Assembly (NCBI GenBank): GCA_050949175.1
Contig: JBMNFG010000006.1
Location: 30,214 to 94,213 of the forward strand
Reading direction: 5' to 3'
Length of the DNA: 64,000 bases
Source: UBA4971 sp900019985
GTDB taxonomy: Bacteria > Bacillota > SHA-98 > UBA4971
A program made the position numbers and the translations under genes. The notes under the pieces were generated by a model, which made no database searches, had not been told where the DNA came from, and saw only the letters and a list, made by a program, of their open reading frames with translations. Of this stretch, positions 1 to 8,165 are shown one piece after another. Each line of letters starts with the position of its first letter. Position 1 is the first letter of the stretch.

Positions 1-1437
1 GTCCTGGCCAATTGCGGCAGGATTAACCCTGAAGACATCAGGGAAGCCATTGCAATGGGTGGTTATGCCGCAATCGCAAGAGTCTTGGATGAGATGACCC
101 CTGAACAGGTGATCGAGCTCATTAATGAATCAGGGCTCAGAGGGCGCGGCGGAGCAGGCTTCCCAACAGGCCGTAAGTGGCAGTTTGCCAAGGCTGCGAA
201 ATCCGACAAGAAGTACGTGATATGTAACGGAGATGAAGGCGACCCAGGCGCATTTATGGACAGAAGCGTAATGGAAGGCGACCCTCATAAGGTGATAGAG
301 GGTCTCATGATAGCCGGTTACGCAATCGGTGCTGACGAGGGGTTTATATATGTGCGAGCTGAATACCCTGTGGCAGTCACGCGCCTTAAGAAAGCTATCG
401 CAGAGGCGAGAGAATATGGGTTGCTGGGACGAAATATCCTCGGCAGCGGCTTTTCCTTTGATATAACTGTGAAAGAAGGCGCGGGAGCGTTCGTCTGCGG
501 CGAGGAGACTGCACTGATTTCATCGATTGAAGGCGGCCGTGGAATGCCTAACCCAAGGCCCCCTTACCCAGCTGAAAAAGGCCTTTTCGGGAAGCCTACC
601 GTTATTAATAACGTGGAGACTCTCTCGAATTTGCCCACCATTATCCTAAACGGAGCGTCCTGGTTCAAGTCCCGCGGGACAGAGACGAGTCCGGGAACGA
701 AAACATTTGCACTTGCAGGGCAAGTAGTAAACACAGGCCTGGTGGAAGTGCCTATGGGATTCCCTCTAAGAGACCTTGTCTTTGAGGTCGGAGGAGGTAC
801 CCGTATAGGCAGGAGGTTTAAGGCAGTGCAAATCGGCGGGCCGTCAGGAGGGTGCTTGGCCGAGGGTCAGCTGGATGTTGCATTGGACTATGAGTCCTTA
901 CACAAGGTAGGGGCGATGGTGGGTTCCGGCGGAATAGTGGTGATGGATGAAGATACTTGTATGGTAGAGGTCGCCAGGTTCTTTATGCAGTTTACTCAAA
1001 ACGAATCCTGTGGAAAATGCGTGCCATGTCGCGAAGGTACAAAGCAGATGCTTGCACTTCTTACGAAAATCACAAACGGTGAGGGCACTGAAGAAGACCT
1101 GGCACTCCTGGAAGAAGTGGCTCTTGCAGTGCAGGACGGAGCTCTCTGCGGTTTAGGGAAAACCGCCCCGAACCCTGTCCTGACGACGCTTAAGTACTTC
1201 CGTTCCGAATACGAGGCACACATTCTGGAAAAACGGTGTCCTGCAGGTGTCTGCCAGGCGTTGAGGGTTTACTCCATCGATCCGGAAAAGTGCCGCGGCT
1301 GTACTCTTTGTATGAAGGTGTGTCCTGTAGGGGCTATATCAGGTGAGCGAAGGAAACCCCACAGTATAGATGCGACAAAGTGCATTAAATGCGGAGCATG
1401 TGTTGAGAAATGTCGGTTTGGAGCAATAAATCATTAG
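1..1437 (+). CDS. hydB: NADH-binding hydrogenase subunit HydB (NuoF-like), 5' truncated by window
   Basis: This is the flavoprotein subunit of a multimeric, probably electron-bifurcating [FeFe]-hydrogenase; it passes electrons between NAD(P)H and the catalytic subunit encoded next. The frame is open from base 1, and the residues ahead of the first ATG (position 55) already match the family, so the true start lies upstream of the window. Visible in order are the FMN-site motif GRGGAGFPTGRKW, a glycine-rich NADH-binding region, the NuoF [4Fe-4S] motif ESCGKCVPCREG, and a C-terminal two-cluster ferredoxin domain (CRGCTLCMKVC and CIKCGACVEKC). The added ferredoxin tail is typical of HydB rather than of complex I NuoF. 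A HydC/NuoE-like gene is expected upstream (inference). hydA follows after 74 bp. Confidence 0.93.
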   Translation, partial: VLANCGRINPEDIREAIAMGGYAAIARVLDEMTPEQVIELINESGLRGRGGAGFPTGRKWQFAKAAKSDKKYVICNGDEGDPGAFMDRSVMEGDPHKVIEGLMIAGYAIGADEGFIYVRAEYPVAVTRLKKAIAEAREYGLLGRNILGSGFSFDITVKEGAGAFVCGEETALISSIEGGRGMPNPRPPYPAEKGLFGKPTVINNVETLSNLPTIILNGASWFKSRGTETSPGTKTFALAGQVVNTGLVEVPMGFPLRDLVFEVGGGTRIGRRFKAVQIGGPSGGCLAEGQLDVALDYESLHKVGAMVGSGGIVVMDEDTCMVEVARFFMQFTQNESCGKCVPCREGTKQMLALLTKITNGEGTEEDLALLEEVALAVQDGALCGLGKTAPNPVLTTLKYFRSEYEAHILEKRCPAGVCQALRVYSIDPEKCRGCTLCMKVCPVGAISGERRKPHSIDATKCIKCGACVEKCRFGAINH

Positions 1438-1511
1438 TTGCTTTGATTTGAAAGATAGACCACGGTTTGAAGTAGTGTATAACGCGACTTAAGTGGGGGA
1501 GGGAACCAAGT

Positions 1512-3572
1512 ATGCCTTACGTGACTGTTGACGGAAAAACAGTTGAAATAAACGGAGAAAAGAATATCCTGGAGCTGGTGCGTAAAGCAGGCATTGAGCT
1601 TCCTACATTCTGCTATCACTCGGAGTTGTCGGTGTACGGGGCATGCCGTATGTGTACAGTTGAAGTAGATAACATGGGCCTTGTGGCTGCTTGTTCCACA
1701 GCTCCTAGAGACGGTATGGTGATCCGCACAAACACCAAAAGGACACGGAGATTGCGCAAAATGGTGGTGGAGCTTCTCCTTGCGAACCACCACAGGGACT
1801 GCACAATCTGTGACAAAAACGGGTCCTGCAAGCTCCAAAGCCTCGCCTACCAACTGGGGGTCAGAGAGGTAAGGTTCGGTGAAAGGGATCACATGCTTCC
1901 TATTGACGATGAAAACCCTTCTATTGTCCGAGATCCCAATAAGTGCATACTCTGCGGTGATTGTGTCAGGGTTTGTTCTGAAATCCAAGGTGTAGGAGCT
2001 TTGGGATTCGTCGGGCGGGGAGCAGACACATGTGTCAGCCCTGCTTTCGGAAGGAAGCTCGGAGAAGTCGAGTGCGTGTACTGCGGACAATGTGTTGCAG
2101 TGTGCCCTACAGGTGCACTCACCGGGAAATTTGAGGCAGAAGCAGTCTGGAACGCGCTTGGTGATCCGTCCAAGGTAGTTGTGGCTCAGATCGCACCTGC
2201 AGTGCGCGTTGCAATCGGGGAAATCTTCGGCAAGGAGCCCGGGGAGCTTGAGACAGGCAAGATCGTTGCTGCACTTAAGAAGATCGGATTTACCAAGGTT
2301 TTTGATACGGTGTTCGCGGCGGATCTTACTGCTGTAGAAGAATGCAACGAGTTCCTGGGCCGCCTTTCCAAAGGCGAACGGTTGCCCCAGTTTACCTCGT
2401 GCTGTCCGGGATGGGTCAAATTCGCTGAGCAGCACTACCCTGACATACTGGACAATATTTCAACGTGCAAGTCTCCTCAGCAGATGTTTGGATCGGTCGT
2501 AAAGAAGTTCTACGCAAAGGAACTTGGTGTTGAACCTGAGGATATCTACGTTGTTTCAGTGATGCCTTGCACGGCTAAGAAGTTCGAGGCAAAAAGGCCT
2601 GAGTTTGCAGAAGGTGGGGTTCCTGATGTGGATGCAGTCATTTCCACCAATGAACTTGGCCTGCTTTTGAAACAGGCAGGGATAGTCTTCGAAGAGCTCG
2701 AAGGAGAAGCCTTTGATCAGCCGTTCGGGCTGACTACCGGAGGAGGCGTCATCTTCGGGGTTACCGGCGGAGTGGCAGAGGCTGTCTTAAGGACCGCAGC
2801 AGACGTGCTTGAGACTGACCTGGGCTATGTTGACTTTAAAGAAGTCAGAGGATTTCAAGGGCTTCGTGAGGCGACTGTGCGCCTTGGTGACACAGAACTT
2901 AATATAGCGATTGTCCACGGACTTGCCAATGTGCGCAAGCTGCTTGATGCCACGAGGTCAGGGGAAGCCAGATACGATCTGGTTGAAGTTATGGCATGTC
3001 CCGGCGGTTGTGTCGGTGGAGGAGGACAGCCGCAGCCGAACGATACGGAGTCACGGAAAGCAAGAGGCAAGGGACTCTACGCCGGTGACAGGTTGTCGCA
3101 ACTTCGCAGCCCAAGTGAGAACCTGGCAGTCACGAAGTTGTACGACGAGCACCTTAGTGAGCCGGGCAGCGACCTTGCGCATGAGGTGTTGCATACTTGT
3201 TACGGATCGCGCAGACGGATTTCCGGGGACATAAGGATTAACGGGACAAAACCCGGTGCGCTGGATGTCTCGATCTGCGTAGGGACAGGATGCTATGTAA
3301 GGGGATCATATGATGTTCTTCAAGCCTTTACTAAGCTGTCGGACCAATGTGATATTGAAGACAAGGTTAATCTAAAGGCTACGTTCTGCTTGGAACACTG
3401 CGAGAACGGCGTGTCCATAAAGGTCGGTGACAGAATAGTAACCGGCGTGACGCCCCTTAATGCGAAAGAGATATTCGAAAAAGAAGTGCTATCCAAAGTA
3501 TGTCTGAACGAAGCCTCTTGTTCATGCGGTTCAGGCTGTGCGGCGGCGGATGACGAGAGTGCAAGGAGGTAA
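1512..3572 (+). CDS. hydA: [FeFe]-hydrogenase catalytic subunit HydA
   Basis: Catalytic subunit of a group A [FeFe]-hydrogenase, 686 residues, cytoplasmic. The N-terminus is a plant-type [2Fe-2S] ferredoxin domain, followed by the His-type cluster region and two [4Fe-4S] clusters (CILCGDCVRVC, CVYCGQCVAVC). The three H-cluster motifs are complete: TSCCPGW (residues 295-301), MPCTAKKFE (from 351) and ACPGGCVGGGGQP (from 495). The last ~85 residues form a thioredoxin-like [2Fe-2S] domain (C-x4-C then C-x3-C pattern), an extension found in trimeric/tetrameric bifurcating hydrogenases. The ATG at 1512 follows a purine-rich GGGGGAGGG stretch. The C-terminal domain resembles the protein encoded immediately downstream. 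Confidence 0.95.
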   Translation: MPYVTVDGKTVEINGEKNILELVRKAGIELPTFCYHSELSVYGACRMCTVEVDNMGLVAACSTAPRDGMVIRTNTKRTRRLRKMVVELLLANHHRDCTICDKNGSCKLQSLAYQLGVREVRFGERDHMLPIDDENPSIVRDPNKCILCGDCVRVCSEIQGVGALGFVGRGADTCVSPAFGRKLGEVECVYCGQCVAVCPTGALTGKFEAEAVWNALGDPSKVVVAQIAPAVRVAIGEIFGKEPGELETGKIVAALKKIGFTKVFDTVFAADLTAVEECNEFLGRLSKGERLPQFTSCCPGWVKFAEQHYPDILDNISTCKSPQQMFGSVVKKFYAKELGVEPEDIYVVSVMPCTAKKFEAKRPEFAEGGVPDVDAVISTNELGLLLKQAGIVFEELEGEAFDQPFGLTTGGGVIFGVTGGVAEAVLRTAADVLETDLGYVDFKEVRGFQGLREATVRLGDTELNIAIVHGLANVRKLLDATRSGEARYDLVEVMACPGGCVGGGGQPQPNDTESRKARGKGLYAGDRLSQLRSPSENLAVTKLYDEHLSEPGSDLAHEVLHTCYGSRRRISGDIRINGTKPGALDVSICVGTGCYVRGSYDVLQAFTKLSDQCDIEDKVNLKATFCLEHCENGVSIKVGDRIVTGVTPLNAKEIFEKEVLSKVCLNEASCSCGSGCAAADDESARR

Positions 3573-3576
3573 CATA

Positions 3577-3852
3577 ATGGTTACCATTGAGGTTTGTGTA
3601 GGCAGTTCATGTTTCCTAAGAGGCGCTTCAGACGTAATAAAGGCGTTTGAAGCAGCCATCGGGGAACATGCTCCGAGGCAGGTGGAAATAAAAGGAACGT
3701 TTTGCCAGGAGTCATGCACAAAAGGAGTTACAGTGAGAATCGATGATGAGCTTTTCGCGGCGGTATCTCCTCCTGATGTGCCCCGGCTTTTCAGGGACCA
3801 AGTTATGCCAAGGCTACGCAACGATGCAACAGGGAATGCCGACGAGGGATAG
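3577..3852 (+). CDS. Small thioredoxin-like [2Fe-2S] ferredoxin
   Basis: A 91-residue protein of the (2Fe-2S) thioredoxin-like ferredoxin family (HydC/NuoE C-terminal fold). It has the paired cysteines VCVGSSCFLRG near the N-terminus and TFCQESCTKGV in the middle, a four-cysteine [2Fe-2S] pattern. The start at 3577 is chosen because AAGGAGGT lies 7 bp upstream; a longer reading from 3538 would overlap hydA without a better ribosome site. It aligns closely with the C-terminal domain of HydA just before it, so one looks like a duplicate of the other. It probably acts as an extra electron carrier for the hydrogenase; no direct evidence for partner choice. Confidence 0.85.
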   Translation: MVTIEVCVGSSCFLRGASDVIKAFEAAIGEHAPRQVEIKGTFCQESCTKGVTVRIDDELFAAVSPPDVPRLFRDQVMPRLRNDATGNADEG

Positions 3853-3953
3853 TTGTTAAGTCACGCCCGTAATTAGGGATGGCAAGCACGGTGGTGGCAA
3901 GCACGCCGACAGGCTGATTGTGGAAGGGAGCCTATCATAAGGAAGGTGGTAAC

Positions 3954-5744
3954 GTGGGCATAATTACCACGATTGATGCAAAATGCAAGGATTGTTACAA
4001 GTGTCTCCGGACGTGTCCTGTAAAAGCGATAAAGATGGAGCGCGGCGAGCTGCCTCACCAGCTCCACGCAAGGGTTTGCCAGGAGAGGTGCATTTATGAT
4101 GGCAGCTGCGTCCTGGTATGTCCTCAAAAAGCGAAGAAGGTTGCAAGCGACCTCGGCATCCTTATGCCTCTCCTTGAAAACGGAGAAAGAGTAGCTGCAA
4201 GTGTTGCCCCGTCTTTTCCTTCTGTGTTTCCGGACGTAAACCCAGGGGTTATCCCGACAGCCCTAAGGCTGATAGGGTTTAGTTTTGTCCAGGAGACTGC
4301 GATCGGGGCGGAACTTGTAAGCAGGGAATATGCCAGTCGATTCCGAGAAAGCACAACACCTCTGATATCGAGTCCGTGTCCTGTAGTGGTAAACCTCATT
4401 GAACGACACTATCCTGAGGTTATTCCGCACCTGGCTCCTATTGTGTCTCCTATGATTGCCCATGGCAGGTATATGAAACAGACCATGCCTGGCATAAAAG
4501 TGGCGTTCATCGGCCCGTGCATTGCGAAGATTGATGAACGGATGGAGCCCGGCATAGATGATGCCATAGACTTTGTCTTGACGTTTGAGGAGCTTAATGA
4601 GGTTTTTCTGGAGGCCGGAATCGATCTCGGCTTGCTGGAACCGTCGGGGTTTGACGGTGTCGTACCTCAGACAGCCAGATTGTTTCCAGTTGAAGGAGGC
4701 ATTCTAAGGTCGGCATCATTAAGTACGGACATGCTTGACTCCCATGTGCTTACGGTTTCAGGGGTTGAAAGCTGCAAAGAGGTGCTGAAGCAGTTCATAA
4801 CCGGTATGCAAAAAGGCGACATAACACACCTTCCTCGGTTTGTGGATATGCTTGCATGTGAAGGCGGGTGCATTAACGGGCCTAAGAATCCTAGCGTAGA
4901 TGATATCTACACAAGAAGAGCCCGTGTACTTGAGTATGTAAAGCGATCCTCAGATGACAGGAGTATGGACAAGGCGGATTATGTGAAGGATATTTCAGAG
5001 CGTCCTGAGATTCCCCGAACACTCCTTGAAAGAAACTACCGTGATCTGAAGCCTCAGGCCGTGGTGCCGGATGAAGGCATAATCCGGACGATACTTGCGA
5101 AAACAGGCAAGTATTCCAAGTCTGACGAGCTTAATTGCGGCGCGTGCGGGTATGATTCTTGTAGAGACAAAGCTATCGCCGTATTCCAAGGGATGGCTGA
5201 CCCTGAAATGTGCATCCCGTATATGCGGGAGAGAGCAGAATCAGTGGCTAACCTGTTCGTTGATTCAACTCCCAATGCCATAGTTGTTATAGATGAAGGC
5301 GAGATCGTTCGGGATATTAACGCAGCTGCAGAAAGGATGTTCAAGTGGAAGAAAGAGGAGATAGTAGGAAAGAGACTTTCCGCTGTCCTGGAACCTGACT
5401 ATTTCAGGCAGGCCCTCAGGAAGAAGACTGTTATCCAGGGAGAGATCTCTTATCCTGACAGGGAGCTGGTGACTTATCAGACGATATTCTATGAACCCAG
5501 TGAGAAGCTGGCAATGGGGATTATAGTTGATATAACCGAAGAGAAAAACCGTGAGAAGCAACTTCTTGAGATACGCGAGCAGACTCTGGAAAAAGCGCAG
5601 GGAGTTATAAACAAGCAGATGGAAGTTGCCCAGAAGATAGCAAGCCTATTAGGTGAAACCACTGCTGAAACCAAAGTGCTCCTCACAAAACTCATGAATA
5701 CTTTCAGCAATGAGGAGGAGGGCAATGGGACGTCTTCACGTTGA
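3954..5744 (+). CDS. hydS: PAS-containing sensory-type [FeFe]-hydrogenase (HydS-like)
   Basis: 596 residues with order: two [4Fe-4S] ferredoxin motifs (CKDCYKCLRTC; the second with spaced cysteines), a hydrogenase large-subunit H domain (~residues 80-345), a [4Fe-4S] FeS domain with NCGACGYDSC near 393, a PAS domain (~425-535) and a short C-terminal coiled coil. The H-cluster motifs differ from HydA: SSPCPVVV replaces TSCCPGW, GPCIAKIDE replaces MPCTAKK, and ACEGGCINGP replaces ACPGGCVGGG. Those substitutions, and the PAS domain, mark the sensory group C hydrogenases rather than a bulk H2 producer (established family knowledge). The GTG at 3954 has GGAAGGTGG upstream. It overlaps the PP2C phosphatase gene by 20 bp, so the two are probably translated together and form one signalling pair. 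Confidence 0.88.
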   Translation: MGIITTIDAKCKDCYKCLRTCPVKAIKMERGELPHQLHARVCQERCIYDGSCVLVCPQKAKKVASDLGILMPLLENGERVAASVAPSFPSVFPDVNPGVIPTALRLIGFSFVQETAIGAELVSREYASRFRESTTPLISSPCPVVVNLIERHYPEVIPHLAPIVSPMIAHGRYMKQTMPGIKVAFIGPCIAKIDERMEPGIDDAIDFVLTFEELNEVFLEAGIDLGLLEPSGFDGVVPQTARLFPVEGGILRSASLSTDMLDSHVLTVSGVESCKEVLKQFITGMQKGDITHLPRFVDMLACEGGCINGPKNPSVDDIYTRRARVLEYVKRSSDDRSMDKADYVKDISERPEIPRTLLERNYRDLKPQAVVPDEGIIRTILAKTGKYSKSDELNCGACGYDSCRDKAIAVFQGMADPEMCIPYMRERAESVANLFVDSTPNAIVVIDEGEIVRDINAAAERMFKWKKEEIVGKRLSAVLEPDYFRQALRKKTVIQGEISYPDRELVTYQTIFYEPSEKLAMGIIVDITEEKNREKQLLEIREQTLEKAQGVINKQMEVAQKIASLLGETTAETKVLLTKLMNTFSNEEEGNGTSSR

Positions 5745-6879
5745 AGTAGCCAAGTATCAACTGAATAAGCACGGCGAGGAACTCTGCGGCGACAGCGTGG
5801 AGGTGGAAACCTGCCCTGACTCCACCATAGTTGTGCTTTCGGACGGGCTAGGGAGCGGGGTCAAGGCCAATATTCTCTCATCACTGACCACAAAGATGGC
5901 TGTTACCATGCTCAAAGGCGGACTGAAGCTCGATGAAGTTGTTGAGGCTTTTGTCCACACTCTACCTGTGTGTGAGAGAAGGCAGCTTGCCTACTCGACC
6001 TTCAGCATACTGCAGATTTTCAGCGACGGAAATGTGTATCTCGCTGAATACGACAGCCCTCCCGCGTTCATAGGACGTGGAAGCCGGCTTCGCAGTGTGC
6101 GGAGATCAGAGCGGATTATAGATGAGAGAAAAATCAGCGAGGCTTTCTTTTCTGTTGAAGATGGGGATTGGATTGTATTGACAAGTGACGGAGTCCTGCA
6201 TGCCGGCATCGGAGGGATATGGAACATCGGCTGGGGCTGGGACAAGGTGGGAGATTACATCTCGTCCGCTGCAGTCAGGACCAAGCTTGCGTCTGAACTG
6301 GCAGAGGAAATCGCTGAGGTAACTTCAAAGCTATATGCATTCAAGCCTGGAGACGACGCTACTGTAGTCGCTATTCGGGTTAGGTACCCGCGTCACCTCA
6401 CGATGCTTGTAGGCCCTCCGGTCAACCCTGAAGATGACTGCGAGGTTGTGCATAAACTGTTGACCTCGCCGGGCAAGAAAGTAGTATGCGGAGGCACCAC
6501 AGGCAATATTGTAGCACGCATCCTCGGGCGGCCGATAATGGTAGATCTTACCCGACATGATGAAGGAGTTCCCCCCATCGGCCATCTGGAAGGGATAGAC
6601 CTCGTCAGCGAAGGCATGTTGACACTTTCCTATACTTTGGAAAAGCTGGAATCAGGTATTAAGCTGCGGGACGCTGCCATGAAGTGTGATGGTGCAAGCC
6701 TTTTGACATCACTGCTCCTTGAGGCTGACTGCCTTCATATAATCGTCGGCAGGGCGATAAACCCTGCCCATCAAAGCCCTGATGTTCCCCGGAATCTTGC
6801 ATTGAAACATAAGATTGTCCAGGGGTTGGTCCAGGTTTTGCAGGACATGGGCAAGACTGTCACGGTGGAGTACTACTAG
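5725..6879 (+). CDS. SpoIIE/PP2C-type serine phosphatase, hydrogenase-linked
   Basis: 384 residues. The N-terminal ~220 residues match the PP2C/SpoIIE fold: VVLSDGLGSGVKAN carries the metal-binding Asp and DGVLHAG the second acidic site, with a late D in KPGDDATVVAI. The C-terminal ~150 residues are a less familiar domain seen in phosphatases that sit beside hydrogenases. The ATG at 5725 is preceded by AGGAGGAGG; an ATG at 5710 overlaps that ribosome site and is less likely. The gene overlaps the sensory hydrogenase by 20 bp, so a redox or H2 signal sensed there is probably converted into dephosphorylation of a regulator (inference; no partner kinase or anti-sigma protein is visible in the window). 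Confidence 0.85.
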   Translation: MGRLHVEVAKYQLNKHGEELCGDSVEVETCPDSTIVVLSDGLGSGVKANILSSLTTKMAVTMLKGGLKLDEVVEAFVHTLPVCERRQLAYSTFSILQIFSDGNVYLAEYDSPPAFIGRGSRLRSVRRSERIIDERKISEAFFSVEDGDWIVLTSDGVLHAGIGGIWNIGWGWDKVGDYISSAAVRTKLASELAEEIAEVTSKLYAFKPGDDATVVAIRVRYPRHLTMLVGPPVNPEDDCEVVHKLLTSPGKKVVCGGTTGNIVARILGRPIMVDLTRHDEGVPPIGHLEGIDLVSEGMLTLSYTLEKLESGIKLRDAAMKCDGASLLTSLLLEADCLHIIVGRAINPAHQSPDVPRNLALKHKIVQGLVQVLQDMGKTVTVEYY

Positions 6880-6986
6880 CCTTCGATCAGTGTCAACAGC
6901 CGACTGCTTGACATAATATATTGTGATTGCAGGAAGGTCTGAGACATGTCCTTTCTGAGGCAGGCTATTTGAAGGAGGCTAGCCGT

Positions 6987-7097
6987 ATGACAGACATTAG
7001 CAAGCCGAAATCCGGTTTATTCGGAAACTCATGTTGGTGGATTATACTCATCATAATCTTACTCGCCATTCTTTGCTGCTGTTGTCTCGGAATCTAG
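6987..7097 (+). CDS. 36-residue membrane micropeptide with WW and CCCC motifs
   Basis: Short ORF starting ATG with GAAGGAGG 9 bp upstream, stop TAG at 7095. The peptide has a polar N-terminus (~14 residues), then a tryptophan pair followed by one hydrophobic helix (CWWIILIIILLAI) and four consecutive cysteines near the end. The layout matches the three tandem micropeptides at 48443-48871 (polar head, WW, single helix). The good ribosome site and that similarity support it as a real gene. Small sporulation/YjcZ-type membrane peptides are similar in size, but I cannot assign it to that family. It is followed by an intrinsic terminator at 7141. Confidence 0.55.
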   Translation: MTDISKPKSGLFGNSCWWIILIIILLAILCCCCLGI

Positions 7098-7140
7098 ATT
7101 GCTACAGGGCTTGGCTAGAGATTTGACACCTTTAATCCGG

Positions 7141-7172
7141 GGGTCTGTTGAAAACCACAGGCCCTCTCTTTA
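7141..7172 (+). terminator. Intrinsic terminator after the hydrogenase/PP2C/micropeptide region
   Basis: GGGTCTGTTG, an AAAA loop, CCACAGGCCC, then a T-rich tail. Ten-base arms pair with one G-U wobble and one mismatch. It sits between the micropeptide stop (7097) and the convergent deacetylase stop (7170), so it ends plus-strand transcription. Confidence 0.6.
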
Positions 7173-8039
7173 TTCAGACCCTTCCATTTTCTCAGCTTCT
7201 TCAGCTTCTTTCTTCCGTTCGTTTTGAAGCCTTACTTCTTCTAAGATCTCGCTGGCTGTGTGGAAACTGTAACCTTCAGATTGGAGCGTTTCAATAATGT
7301 GGGGGAGGGCAGCTACTGAGCCTGAGAGGTCCTCATCCGGACCGCCTGATGAGTGCTGTAGGACGATAACGCCTTTCTCTACTTTAGGAAGGATGTTCTC
7401 GACGACTTCTTCCTTGGAAAGGCCCCACCAATCCAGTGAATCCACTGTCCACAGGAGGATGCTGTATCCTTCGTCACCGATAGCCTTGACTGCAGGCGGA
7501 TCAAGGGCTCCATATGGTGGGCGCATGACCAAGACATCGTCTCCCGTGATATCCGAAAAGACTTCTCTGGCCTTTCTCAGGTCGAGAAGAACTTGCCAAG
7601 GCGCCATCCGGGAGAGGTTCGAATGGAAATAGGTATGATTGCCGATTTCATGGCCTTCTCTGTGAATTCTCTCTACGATATCCCGATGGCTTTCTGCCAG
7701 ACTTCCTATTAAGAAGAATGTGGCCCGCACCCCGTACTCAGACAATATGTCAAGGATTTGAGGAGTGTAGATATCATCAGGGCCGTCATCGAATGTCAAG
7801 GCGATTTTCTTTTTTTCCGGGTTCCATTGCCTTATGACAATCTCCGGAAACAGGCTCACCAGGTCGGCAGACTCAGGCGTCCTGCTCTCTCGCTCCGAAC
7901 CGTCAGTGTACCTGGGCAGAGTTGCCTCACCTAGCCATTCTGACTGCAGCAAGCTGTCTATTGCCTGAGGCCTGAGGATTGCTACTATCACCGCGATGAC
8001 GATCCCTAACGCAATATGAAGGAGCGTTTCAGCTTTCAA
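7170..8039 (-). CDS. Membrane-anchored polysaccharide deacetylase (NodB domain)
   Basis: 289 residues. An N-terminal hydrophobic segment (~residues 8-25) anchors the protein or acts as an uncleaved signal. The NodB homology domain follows: LTFDDGPDD (catalytic Asp and metal Asp), GNHTYFHSN (metal His pair), and RPPYGALDPP. All canonical metal ligands are present, so it should be an active zinc- or cobalt-dependent deacetylase of peptidoglycan or another N-acetylated surface polymer. The C-terminus is a charged Glu/Lys-rich tail. It is convergent with the phosphatase region and read in the same direction as the metal ATPase, 126 bp downstream of it. Confidence 0.88.
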   Translation of the reverse strand: MKAETLLHIALGIVIAVIVAILRPQAIDSLLQSEWLGEATLPRYTDGSERESRTPESADLVSLFPEIVIRQWNPEKKKIALTFDDGPDDIYTPQILDILSEYGVRATFFLIGSLAESHRDIVERIHREGHEIGNHTYFHSNLSRMAPWQVLLDLRKAREVFSDITGDDVLVMRPPYGALDPPAVKAIGDEGYSILLWTVDSLDWWGLSKEEVVENILPKVEKGVIVLQHSSGGPDEDLSGSVAALPHIIETLQSEGYSFHTASEILEEVRLQNERKKEAEEAEKMEGSE

Positions 8040-8165
8040 GGCAGACCCTCCGGAATGCTTTTTTGTCCGTCGTTCTGCTTTAGCTTGCTCCCGGTTTTCA
8101 GAACTAATTCCTTTTGTCTTGTCGTCAATATGAAGAGTCTAGACACTCAAAGATGGAACCTGCGA

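Noticed and set aside
1434..2435. Long minus-strand ORF opposite hydA (333 codons)
   Set aside because: Lies entirely against a well-conserved hydrogenase gene and has Cys/His/Ser-rich shadow-frame composition.
3878..3912. Two copies of GGCAAGCACG before the sensory hydrogenase
   Set aside because: A short tandem repeat of two units only; too little to call a regulatory site.
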